NCBI GenBank assembly: GCA_003988855.1
Contig: QYAI01000001.1
Coordinates: 558,001-622,000, forward strand
DNA length: 64,000 nt
Origin: Arachnopeziza araneosa
Lineage: Eukaryota; Ascomycota; Leotiomycetes; Helotiales; Arachnopezizaceae
Direction of reading: 5' to 3'
A model generated the notes under the pieces. That model was not told where the DNA came from. It ran no database searches and saw only the letters and a list, made by a program, of their open reading frames with translations. Position numbers and translations under genes: made by a program. Below are positions 22,243 through 32,293 of this stretch, piece after piece (positions within the stretch are counted from its first letter, which is position 1; each line of letters begins with the position of its first letter).

Positions 22243-23532
22243 TCATTCAATAATTTTAACTTGAATGTTGATGCTGTTGTCTACTGCCATGCTCTTTCTT
22301 TTTGCCGTTTTCCACCCCTGCGACTTTGGAGATTCAACATTCTTCGCACCGGCCCAGAGCTGTGCCTCGCGCTGCTTCTCACACTCACATATGGGTCGAG
22401 GAGCGGTGATCGGTCTCTCTCCCTGCCCGGCCAGAATATCCATCTCCAAACAATTCTGGCAGCACCTTGGCTCTCCAGCTTCGCACGCTTCGCAGACGAC
22501 CAATACGAGATGGCATCCGACGGACCGGCATTTGCTCAGCCTGTCTTCGGACGTTCCGCAGACGTGACAATGCGAGACGGGTTCCAGCTCCGGTGCTTCA
22601 CTCATACCGATTGATCCTCTGGCGTCAAAGACATAGTTCTTGCCTTTGAAGAGCGAGTCCTCCGGGGTCATCCTCCCAACCGCAATCTCCTCGTCCATCC
22701 ATGTCAAGTAAGCAGCGATACCACCCCGCAACGTGGAGACTTTGCTCTGCACGTTTTCCTGTAGAAACCGAGCCCCTTTCTCGCACCTGATCCCACCAGT
22801 ACAATAGGTCAGAATCTGTTTCTCACTCCTGCTCTCAGTCTCATCCCGATTGACATTCCCACTCTCCTCCTCCTCCCTTAAAACCCTCTTCACATACAGC
22901 GGCCACTGTGAAAACCGCCGAATCTCCGGCTTCACGGCCGACCCTCCGGTCTTCGGATCCACAAAATAGCCAATCCGGCTCTCATAATAATTCCTCACGT
23001 CCATCAGCACAATCTCCTCGGTCAGACATCTTGCGTGGAATTCGGCTGGACTGAGAACCTCAATGCCATCCCATCTCTCTGGCGAGTAATTTGTGAGACC
23101 CATAGGGGTGGCTTCTGAGCAGGTCCGCACACTCGCAGGCACGCCGCCGAAAACACACGCACATCCTCCTTCGGTGGGTTTGAAAAACTCGTTCTGTTTA
23201 TTTTGGGTGGCGAGATCTAATCCGGAGAGGGACCAGTGCGGGAGAAGATCTTGGATGTAGCTCAAAATTCCGGATTTGGTGCCGCCAACTGTGATGTTGA
23301 AGCCCTCAGTGGCGATGCGGATTTTACCTCCTAGTTGGTGCTTGTGAGTCAACGAGCTGTGGAAAGAAGCTAGTGATGAGGTGTCTTGAGTCAGGTGTGT
23401 ATGACTTGTGGGAATGGCGGGCGAGGCACTAAAGTAGCGATAGAAAAGGAGGACGAGACCCCCGCCTGTGGTGGAGGCTGGGCAGGTGCAAGTGAAGGAA
23501 ACGGGGTTAGAAGTCCCTAAGATGTGCTTCAT
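22243..23532 (-). CDS. Rhodanese-domain protein of the TrhO/TSTD2 (UPF0176) type
   Basis: An intronless 429-residue protein. The N-terminal part (about residues 65-100) resembles the acylphosphatase-like domain of bacterial TrhO (LGGKIRIATEGFNITVGGT). A rhodanese domain follows, with LMDVRNYYESRIGYF and the active-site loop YCTGGIRCEKGA carrying Cys244 and Cys250. The C-terminal third is a Cys-rich, probably zinc-binding region (CHVCGTSEDRLSKC and several further Cys pairs). Bacterial TrhO hydroxylates U34 of some tRNAs; the vertebrate relative is TSTD2. The first 40 or so residues are hydrophobic/Ser-rich and could be an organelle signal. The role in fungi is not established, so a tRNA function is inference. 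Confidence 0.85.
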   Translation of the reverse strand: MKHILGTSNPVSFTCTCPASTTGGGLVLLFYRYFSASPAIPTSHTHLTQDTSSLASFHSSLTHKHQLGGKIRIATEGFNITVGGTKSGILSYIQDLLPHWSLSGLDLATQNKQNEFFKPTEGGCACVFGGVPASVRTCSEATPMGLTNYSPERWDGIEVLSPAEFHARCLTEEIVLMDVRNYYESRIGYFVDPKTGGSAVKPEIRRFSQWPLYVKRVLREEEESGNVNRDETESRSEKQILTYCTGGIRCEKGARFLQENVQSKVSTLRGGIAAYLTWMDEEIAVGRMTPEDSLFKGKNYVFDARGSIGMSEAPELEPVSHCHVCGTSEDRLSKCRSVGCHLVLVVCEACEAGEPRCCQNCLEMDILAGQGERPITAPRPICECEKQREAQLWAGAKNVESPKSQGWKTAKRKSMAVDNSINIQVKIIE

Positions 23533-24672
23533 CCTAGAGTCATCCGTGGCTTCGAGAGCTGTAAATATTTGACCTTTAAAAATGGTGTAGGTATTTTGAA
23601 AAGTGGTATAAGGAGGTTAAGGTAGGCCAAGGTTCAAGATTCCCTTCGCTTATAATTCGCCTATGACGAACCTATTCTCCCGAGATTCACCCATCCATCT
23701 ACATGAATGAGAAAGAAGTTCCTGTAGATTCTAGAGACTTGAGCAGAACTAATCGACCACTCTCTACAAGATGACTTTTTGCCAACGTGTACATTGTATT
23801 TCATCGGGCCTACTTAGCGTCCTCTCCTCAAATTTACACCAGTTGAGACACAGACTTAGAGCTGACTAACTTGCTATACACAACCTCTTTTGACTTTAAT
23901 CATAAAATGCCTATTTCTTTAAAATCATGACTAGTCAACAAAGAACAGGCCTCCTTGAAACTTGGCAATATCTTTAATGGCAACCACTTTAGGCCATTCT
24001 ATTTGAGCTGATTGAAGAGCACGAATATTGACTAATTCTCAACCAGTCATGTATTCTGGATATACCATTCAAGGTTTAAGTTTAAAGCATCTGGATTGGA
24101 TTCTCCTTCGATAGCGAGCAATTGCGAACCTTCTCTAGTTTGCAAATATACAGGGAAATATAAATACAATTTACAACAGTTTCACCGATCAGACATGCCT
24201 CCAATAGTCTCAAACTGAGGTTGTTTATATATGTAGGCCAACAAAGTTAACCGTCCACTGGCTGAGCTCACTGTCCCTCCCAAGGTAAAACAATAGCGCT
24301 CTAATACATAAACTCACGACACTTGACAAAGTGAGAGTATAAAGTCTGTATCTTTTCTTAGTACTGACAAATGAAGGACAGCTAGTTTTTCTTCAGCGCA
24401 CCCTGCAATCCAATTGAGTATAAGCAAATAAATAATAAGGGATATCTGATTCCCTCTTTGTTCCATAGGACTGCTCGCCATGTCTAAATTTTGACTAGGC
24501 ATATTCTTGGGATTGGCGTGTGAATTGTATCCTTGAAATGCAAAGTTCGAAATCGCTTAAACAAAGGGTCAGTTAGGATGTGTTAGCAAGTATGAATACA
24601 TGGGTCTTACTTTTGTCTCATTAATTTGAACTTTATAAAAAGTGCACGCTTTCTAATGAAACAAGTAGCGGT
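23533..24672. other. Intergenic region upstream of the rhodanese gene and downstream of the Zn2Cys6 gene
   Basis: AT-rich, 1.14 kb, no supported gene. It should hold the rhodanese promoter (right of 23532) and the 3' UTR of the regulator gene. Confidence 0.4.
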
Positions 24673-27600
24673 TCAATTGAGGTCAATCCATGAACCTTGA
24701 GTCCAATCCACAGTATTGAGCCAGTTAAGATCACCCATCTCTTCAAATCCTGAGAGCATAGGGTCAACAGAAATCTCAGTGTTAGGTAGAGGTTCTTTTT
24801 GCATCGGATCAAGGACATAATCTAAAACGCTCTTCACAACTGTCCTTAATCTTCGAGCAAGCGCGTAGTTGCCATCAGTCTCTCGGATCTTATAGATGAT
24901 AAGCAAATGGCTATCCTGCCTTGAAGGTTAAACTTACCCATTCCAGGAAAGCAATGAACAGAGTCAGTTTTTGTATTGCATCTGATCGAGAGATGACTAT
25001 ATTACTCTGATTTTTGAGAAGCTCAACGCAGACTACACCTGCAGCAGGAACCGTATAGTAGGTAATCTACACGCAATCAGCAAGATCCCTCTCTGACAAA
25101 TTCTCGTTGAAAGTTTTCGAGTTCTGAGGACATTGAATAAATCATACATACTATCCAATCAAAGGCAAAGGTAAAATCCATGAGCTGGTCTCTCTTCATC
25201 CAGAACCTATTATTAAGAATTCACCGTCAGTATATCAACAGTATCGATAAGGGGCTGTATTTCAAAGAGGTGAGACTTACATCAAGGAAACATCCATTAT
25301 ATTCATTGAAGTCTCCAAGAGACCTTGTTCATTGGGAAGCCCTCGTGCGATAGCTAATCGGTCAATGAGAAATCTATTCTGTAAATACTGGAGAAATGTA
25401 TATGCTTGATCAAATAGCTGAGCCCCAGTACTTTCTTTAGGGATTTGGGCTTCTGAATAATAATGCAATTGAGAAGGAAGGGATTCAAATAGATTCTGTG
25501 TGCGCATGTGCAAGTCACTGTAAGTAGAAGCCAATTAGTACATAAATATGTGACCTAGTAACTAAGCATGAAATGAATACTATGGACCAGAGCTGAAGAG
25601 ATTTTTGACTCACTTGATATTGGCCGGCGAAACGTCAACATTGACACCCAGAGCCAATTCCAAGATGTCTTCTCGAATGCTAGTATGTTGAACCTTAGCA
25701 CGTAGAAGAGTGGTATATTGATGGTTTTCTCGGGATTTGTTCCATCCGTTACTGTCGAGTTGACCAATAGCTTGGCCAAGTTCATACTCAGAGAAGTAGA
25801 GTGCTTCATCAGGCAGATCAAGGCAGGGATTGATATCACAGAATCGTCTTGTAAGTAGAGGGGGAACACCATTCAGAGATGCATTGGTCTTGTCATTGGC
25901 GTAGACTTCACAAAAGAGCCGGCGGCGATATTCTAAGCTTGCGGTAAATTTTGCGGCAGCGTAATCAGGTAGCCTATGCAGTCCCGATGCGATCGTCATA
26001 GTAACCAAAGCCCCGTGCAATTGTCGCATTGAAAATGCTATATGAGATAAGAATGTGCCTTCATGAGAAAGACGAGCAGGATGAAAGTCTTTCTTACTTT
26101 CATCTCCAGTGCATCCGCTCTCAAGTCTTTTCAAATTTAAAATGAGTGCCGATACGAAGTGGTTTACCGTCTCAGAGAATTCACACATTTTGAGACAAAG
26201 TTCAGCACACTCTTTCATTCTCCACTAGAACCTCCGGGAGTCAGCATTTCCATTTTAAAACTAGTTGTGAGAGAGATTAAACAGTGTTGGGAGCGGCTGT
26301 CTTGAAAGTGTATCACTTGGAACAAATCTGCCTTAGGAGCAAAAACACCACAGGATAATAGAGCTTTGGGATGATTACCGCTGTTTGTTTCCGGTCTCGT
26401 CCCTCATTCTCAGAAACTTTGAAAAGAGGATCCCAATCTTGGAGTGATCTATGGTCGAAATATTAGCACGCATCTTCAAGTATCTATTGAGTGTGGGGTC
26501 TGATGCTTGAGTAATGCTGATCTCACCTGCGTAACTCAGCCTAATAATGGAAAATGCTAAGTCATGAAATTCTTACAGATATTGTATACCAAAGAAACAG
26601 AAAACCATTCCAAGCACCTCAAATCTCAAATTCCGACCTGAAAAAGTATTCAACCATTCGATTCCTTCATCCGGAAAGGAGGGTAGCGGGGTTTCCTCGT
26701 TTTCGAAAAGTACGTCAGAGATCATGATAAGTCCTTCATCAGAACGTGGTGAAGTTAATTCTGTTTCATAGTTGGACCATAAACTCTCAACGACATGTCT
26801 TATCAATATGGTATCTAGACTGGCCGATTGAAATGGTCTAAACAACTTCCCACAAATCTCTTTGGATGGTATGTTACGCAACACCCTAATGGTTTGATTT
26901 TCTCGAATTGTTGGAGAAGAAGGTCGGTAACGGCCAAGAAGTGGTTCACCAAACGGCCAAGCCTATAAAATTCAAGTAACTTTTAGTTAAATAACTCTTC
27001 ATTGGGAGACTAAGGACGTTCTACAAACTATCAAGTACTTGAGTGGACTGAAGTGCTTTTATAACTTGAAGAGTAGAAATCGAAGACGTCAATTAAAGGA
27101 TGCAGCTCACGCCTGGATGCTTTTTTAAATCTTCTCCAATATCTAGGAGGTCTGATTTAAGCTTAGTCTTATTCTCAGAGAAGACAGCCGAAAAGCTAGT
27201 TGGTCCTTGTGTTTACAAGTTTAGCAGCTATTTTCGTAATGAGATCGCAATGAATTTACGCACCATAATATCGAGTGGAACGACGAAAAACTTTATCCTT
27301 CCATCCAATCTTTGGTTGTCCAGGTATGACTGGGTCAACAGGAGTCTTCAACGCCCCTGTCGCGAGCGGTTCGAGGGGTGCAGCCTCAGCTGCTTGATTT
27401 AGTCTCTCAGAACCAGTCACAGGAGGGAGATTTGAGCTTGTCGATGCTGAGGATAAGGAAGTCTTGATTTTTGTCATGGGCGATGGGTGGTAAAGACAAC
27501 GTTCAGTGGTCCCACGCCGCGTGCACCTTCCGCAATATGGCAATCCATGATCACAGGCTAGTTTTCCTTTTCGACATGGCTCGCAGGCCTTCAGTTTGCC

Positions 27601-27738
27601 ATTTCGTCGATAGCCTGTTGTGTTCATTGTTAAATTAAGTGGAGGTTGACTACATGCTGTTATTAGTTTGCAGGCAGCCTTAAGATGGATATTCTTCTGT
27701 TGGTCAGCACCCTTGTGCCGTGAAAAATGGGGCATCAT
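24673..27738 (-). CDS. Zn2Cys6 binuclear-cluster transcription factor
   Basis: Nine exons, complement(24673..24888, 24938..25066, 25152..25206, 25281..25517, 25614..26224, 26379..26448, 26577..26962, 27111..27195, 27260..27738), give 755 aa. The DNA-binding cluster is C-x2-C-x6-C-x6-C-x2-C-x8-C, beginning ACEPCRKGKLACDHG. The rest matches the fungal transcription factor regulatory region: YYGAFSAVFSENK after the first intron, YLSLQDWDPLF, WRMKECAELCLKMCEF, GLHRLPDY, YRRRLFCEVY, and a C-terminus ending WLNTVDWTQGSWIDLN. The intron at 24889-24937 uses an AAG acceptor; the nearer CAG would leave only 22 nt. A second ATG at 27627 (MNTTGYRRNGKLKAC, 718 aa) lies just before the cluster and may be the true start. 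It sits beside the aminotransferase gene; the target genes are unknown. Confidence 0.85.
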
Positions 27739-28065
27739 CACATGATTTGATAGACATCAAGGAATCTCGGAGAGTTTCAAGTATCCGGTTTAGTTCCTAT
27801 CTATATATGTCATCAGCCTTTAACAGTTGACATCAAAGCCAAGAAATATAATCTGTTGCGTTATGCACTTATCTCAAGGCATTTTAGCCATAGATCATGG
27901 CGTGTGAAAACTTACTAGGTAATGCTTTGCTAGATTCGATAGAAAAATGACTGTAACATGAGAACTAGTCAGATACGTGAGATAATATAATGATGGAAAG
28001 ACGGTACTTTATATGTGTGGTTGAATTGCTAAGTTTTCGTCGGCATGATACCAGACTCAATCTAC
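27739..28065. promoter_or_regulatory. Upstream region of the Zn2Cys6 gene
   Basis: A 327-bp spacer between two minus-strand genes: promoter of the regulator and 3' end of the aminotransferase. No specific site was found. Confidence 0.35.
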
Positions 28066-29681
28066 CTACTCTATGTACTTCTTGAGGTCTCTAAGTCTTT
28101 CCTTTGCTCGTTCTAAAACTTCATCTTCCTTGCAAACTGCGAATCGAAGCCAGTCTTCGCCGATATACGCATTGGAATCGGTATAGAACTCCGTGGGGGG
28201 GATAGCTGCCACTCCTACCTCTTGTATAAGAAACCAGCTCAGTTTGAAATCTCTTGGTCTATCTTTGACATGATCTGGGAAAGGGTAGTCATTAGGGACT
28301 TTGACTTTCTTCATGTTGACCAACACGAAATATCCGCCTTCAGGATCTGAAAATGGTAGGTCGAGCTCCGCCCAGATCTCATTGAACGAGTCCACTTTGC
28401 CTTTCATTTCTTTCACTGCTGCTTCCCAGAAGTTCTCCGCGTCAGCTTGCTCGAACCCAACCGCTGCAGCTTCCTGCAATGGGGAAACTGAAGAATAGCA
28501 TATTCTTGTATGTGCAGCTGCAACATACTGTATTAAATGTGGTGGTCCAATTAGCCAACCTACACGCCAGCCTGTGGCGTAGAAGTTCTTTCCAGCTGAT
28601 CCAACTGTGAGAGTTAGATTCTCTATTTCGGGAGACAAAGTAGCAATTCTCGTAAACGGAACATAATACAAGCGATCGTAAACCTCGTCAGAAAGAATCA
28701 GGATATTGTTCTTGACACATAAGTCACCAATCTTCTGTAACTCGCTCTTAGAGAAAACCTTGCCAACAGGGTTACTGAAAATGTTAGCCGTTAATCTTTC
28801 AAATCAAGCTAGATTGAAACACGATGCAGTAGACGTGGTTGAAAGCACGATACTGCTCCAAAGTCTTCTTGAGAGGAGAATACTGACTGTGGAGTATTAA
28901 GGACAATCATCTTCGTCCTTGGAGTGATGGCTGCTTCGAGCTCGGTAAAGTCAATGGTCCATTCTCCAGCGGATGAATTTTTTGTAGCTCCCCCTGGCGG
29001 TGGATGTAATGGTACATATACAATCTTCCCTCCTGGCATTTCAATATTGCTTATGTATTGATCAAAGAAAGGTTCGAATATGATAACTTCGTCTCCTTCT
29101 TCGATAAATCCCATGAAGGCACTGAGCATTCCCTCATTAGCGCCAGTGGTAATTGTAACTTCAGTTTCCGGATTCAACTTTCTTCCCCACAGTGGAGAAT
29201 AAGCATCCGCTATTGCTTTCTTCAAGCGCGGGCGTCCTCGGGTTGGAGAGTACTGGTTGCAATCCACCTTATCAAGAGCATCCTTTGCGGCATTTAAGAT
29301 GAATTGAGGTGGATTGTACCCAAAAAAGCCTTGTCCCATGTTAACAATCGGCTGTACTGGAGACGCGGCTGCACCCTCGTTGACGATAGTCCTATGCAGG
29401 GCGAGTTAGAAAGAATGATAGAGAAGTAGAGAAGTAGAGCCAGGAAAATATGGACAAAACTACAAGTGAAACAATACAGGTACCAATAAACTGCAGAGGG
29501 ACGAAAATAACGCATACCATACATCCTGTTTCCTCCCTGCAACCCTTTTGGCGGGCTGTATCTTCACCAGACTTGCCATGGTGGGGTGGAAGTGTCGTCG
29601 AGCTTCAAGCCCGACTGCAAGCTTCGACCTTTGAGTATTCCGTGTCCAAATCCGCAAGGAATTGTTGATCCGCAGTGTCAT
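28066..29681 (-). CDS. BNA3: Kynurenine-oxoglutarate-type aminotransferase (fold type I PLP enzyme)
   Basis: Complement(28066..28774, 28888..29391, 29518..29681) gives 458 aa. This class I/II aminotransferase resembles yeast Bna3 and mammalian KAT III, which turn kynurenine into kynurenic acid with a 2-oxo acid and can act as cysteine-S-conjugate lyases. Seen are GQGFFGYNPPQFI, the Tyr-containing NQYSPTRGRPRLKKAI, VLNTPHNPVGKVFS across the 113-nt intron (donor GTCAGT), SDEVYDRLYY, the PLP lysine in SAGKNFYATGWRVGW (about Lys285), and a C-terminal LRFAVCKEDEVL. A second in-frame ATG at 29579 gives a 424-residue form; the extra 34 residues have five Arg, one Lys and one Glu, like a mitochondrial presequence. 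It lies head to head with the Dsc3-like gene. Confidence 0.9.
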
Positions 29682-30027
29682 GAAGAAAATATAGCAGGCA
29701 TGAGGCTTATTTATGCCCCAAGCCCACTCTTGTCTCCAGAAAAGGAATTGTAATCCAGCTCATGCGCTGCGAATCTGGCGTAATTGCGTCAACGCAGGGG
29801 ACCAGCCAAAGTCGGAGCACAAAAAACAGACGCCGTGGGTGTGAGCCTAGTGAAGGACTTAGGTGGAGCACAGCGGGACCTATGATACTTTAATAACTCT
29901 ACAAACGTCGACTAAGTTCCATTTTAACAGAGGCACGCAAACTTTGGGTGAAGAATGCAACTCTTCAATAATTCACACGGTTTTTGGTCGAGGCTTCTTT
30001 GAGCCTGATCCTTATAATCCATTGGAC
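29682..30027. promoter_or_regulatory. Divergent promoter, aminotransferase / Dsc3-like gene
   Basis: About 350 bp separate the two divergent starts. The frame of the Dsc3-like gene stays open upstream to 29863 but without conserved sequence, so this is treated as promoter and leader. Confidence 0.4.
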
Positions 30028-30888
30028 ATGGATTCATTGCTGGAGCCCCCAGATACTGACACGGTGTTGCATATCACGGTACGATTTACTACCTCGTTTG
30101 ACCTTCTTCTCGATATCCCGAATCCAGATCAGACGCCTGTTGTTGCTTTAAAACATCTCGTTCGAACGAAGCTTGACCCGCCTACCTCACTTCATCGATT
30201 CCGTTTCATTCACAGCGGAAAACTTCTTCGAGATGATGATATCCTCTCTCATGTTTTGAGGATACCGTCGCCTCCTCCACGGTCGCCTGACCCAAAGGGA
30301 AAAGGCAAAGCCTTGGAGCTTCCACCGCCTCGAGTCTACATAAACTGCTCCATCGGCGATCTGCTTAGTCCCGAGGAACTTGCTGCAGAAGCCATAGCCG
30401 CCGAAACCTCAACGAACAAGTCAAAAAGCCGTGGTAGCAGCGAATCTAGAGGAGATGGAGGCTCTTCGCAAGTAAAGACCACCGCACCTACCCAACGCGG
30501 TTTTGATCGACTTCTGTCTGGTGGGTTTACGGCGGCAGAGGTTAATCAGCTTCGACTTCAATTCCGCTCAATACAATCCAGTATACACACTCCAGATACA
30601 ATGCCTTCTCCAAGTACGCTTATCCGTATGGAGGATGCTTGGATTGACGATAATGCTGGAAATACTGGAGGTGGTGGGGCTTCTGGTTTCGATTTTGGCG
30701 AGGATGGCTTGGGTGGAGGGGCCTTGGATGACTTGCTATGGGGGAACATCATAGGCTTTCTATGGCCGCTTGGTTGTATTGGTTGGATGATTCGGGAAGG
30801 TGGAGTATGGTCAAGGAGAAGGCAGATTGCTGTTTTCACTGGCTTCATGCTGAGCTTCACATTTGGAGTACTTCGAGTTTTGTCATGA
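30028..30888 (+). CDS. dsc3: Dsc3-like subunit of the Golgi Dsc E3 ubiquitin ligase
   Basis: An intronless 286-residue protein. Residues about 10-75 form a ubiquitin-like domain (LHITVRFTTSFDLLLDIPNP; RFRFIHSGKLLRDDD). A Pro-rich, then Ser-rich linker follows, then a conserved segment (about 155-215, QRGFDRLLSGGFTAAEVNQL; PDTMPSPSTLIRMEDAWIDD), a Gly-rich stretch, and two C-terminal membrane segments (about 237-255, NIIGFLWPLGCIGWMI; 267-285, IAVFTGFMLSFTFGVLRVL). This order is that of fungal Dsc3, part of the multi-subunit Golgi/endosomal ligase that supports SREBP cleavage and membrane protein turnover. The start MDSLLEPPDTDTV was chosen because the domain follows directly; an earlier in-frame start would add 55 unconserved residues. 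Confidence 0.85.
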   Translation: MDSLLEPPDTDTVLHITVRFTTSFDLLLDIPNPDQTPVVALKHLVRTKLDPPTSLHRFRFIHSGKLLRDDDILSHVLRIPSPPPRSPDPKGKGKALELPPPRVYINCSIGDLLSPEELAAEAIAAETSTNKSKSRGSSESRGDGGSSQVKTTAPTQRGFDRLLSGGFTAAEVNQLRLQFRSIQSSIHTPDTMPSPSTLIRMEDAWIDDNAGNTGGGGASGFDFGEDGLGGGALDDLLWGNIIGFLWPLGCIGWMIREGGVWSRRRQIAVFTGFMLSFTFGVLRVLS

Positions 30889-32293
30889 AATATCGGGCTA
30901 GTTGGTGTTGGGTGGTTTCCGTACCTTGCATTTTGGAGCTATTGCAATTGATACCCTTTCCTCTTGGAAGTATAGCCGCATCAGTGTGCAGGTTTACGAT
31001 ACGCAGTCCGTTGCTTAAAGTAATGTACAACAATATTTATCTTCAAACAGCACATGATATGCCAGAGCGGCTCAAATTATTTGTGAGCCTAGCCCAGTTG
31101 TTCAATGAGATTTAAATACGGGCTAGTGCCATTTGGTTAGGTTCTAGAAATCGCTATTGCTTTCAAATGACCAAGAGCAACCGCACGCATCATTTGATTC
31201 TGGTTGATTTCCAGGAGGATAGGCTCGCTACCAATCAAGTACACAATCCGTTTTTAAGAGACTCTCCATCACCTTTAGTCAGTATATCAGAAGGCGATTG
31301 ATTCAATTGCTGACAAGATTCAAAATTTGTATGAACTATATGATAAGAGAGGTTCTTTATCTAGAGCCTTTGACTATCAGCATAAAATAGCGGAAGATGT
31401 GGGTGACCTTGAAATGAGCGAAATGCTATCAGGTGGAACGACATAATCCGATGTTCCATAGAATCCAACTATTGATTGCACGGTTAGCCTTGAGTTCTTC
31501 TTTACACGGCCTCCTACATCTACGTGATCCCGCGAGTTCCATGACTTTGGACGCTTGGCCGCCGGCCAATGTCCGTATGATGTGCAGCCATGACAAGTTG
31601 CCAAGCTTGAGAGCTCAAACCTCATTTCTTGCAACACAAAGAAGAAATTCGCAGATACTAGGGCGTGCAACAATAGCCTCGTTCTTGAGGTCGCCAACCA
31701 TCTACATTATAATATATTTTCATAAGTTACCAATCCGTCATCTTTCAAGTTTGAGGGAGCTTAGGTAGCCTACTTCGGGACCGAGCAGGTGTAACCACGG
31801 GATCATCTATCTAAGCTTTTGGGTTTGTAACAAGGCCGCTTCTGATATGGCCTCTGTTGAAGGCTTCCCTGGCTGTGTGTATTAATATAAGGCAGAAGTC
31901 GGTTTGGTTCATCAAAAATTTCCAATATTGTAATATGTTAAATCCTTCTTCTCGACAACTTTTAGGTTAAAAGATGGTATTGTCAGCTGTCCAAGCAGCT
32001 ACTGCAGAGAGTGAGCGCCAAATCTCACAGTCGTTTCCCCTCTCACAAACACTTGTGTATCCTCGGGTGTTGTCGAATATCGTGGCATGAAAGGAACTCG
32101 TCTCAAATACTTGAATGCAGATTCGACGATTGACAGGAGAGAAATATGCAGTGACCAATGAACTGCATGCCACATAGATCGGGAGTCGCGTTTTGATTTG
32201 ATTTCCAGCGAAGACCATATTACTCACATTTCTCTCTAATCATCATACTTTTCGTTTGGCGTCTAAATCTTTCCTTTTATCTCTTTTGGAAAT
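30889..32293. other. Gene-empty region before the methyltransferase pseudogene
   Basis: 1.4 kb of AT-rich sequence with short open frames on both strands and none with a recognisable motif. The stretch ATTGACAGGAGAGAAA (32129-32144) recurs exactly at 32417-32432 inside the pseudogene. Confidence 0.4.

Noticed and set aside
24916..24937. A 22-nt intron in the Zn2Cys6 gene (GTAAGT to the first CAG)
   Set aside because: Too short to splice. The AAG acceptor 27 nt further gives a normal 49-nt intron and restores the conserved frame.
26525..26538. A 14-nt micro-exon in the Zn2Cys6 gene
   Set aside because: A single 128-nt intron from 26576 to 26449 joins YL directly to SLQDWDPLF, the pattern expected in the family; the micro-exon is not needed.
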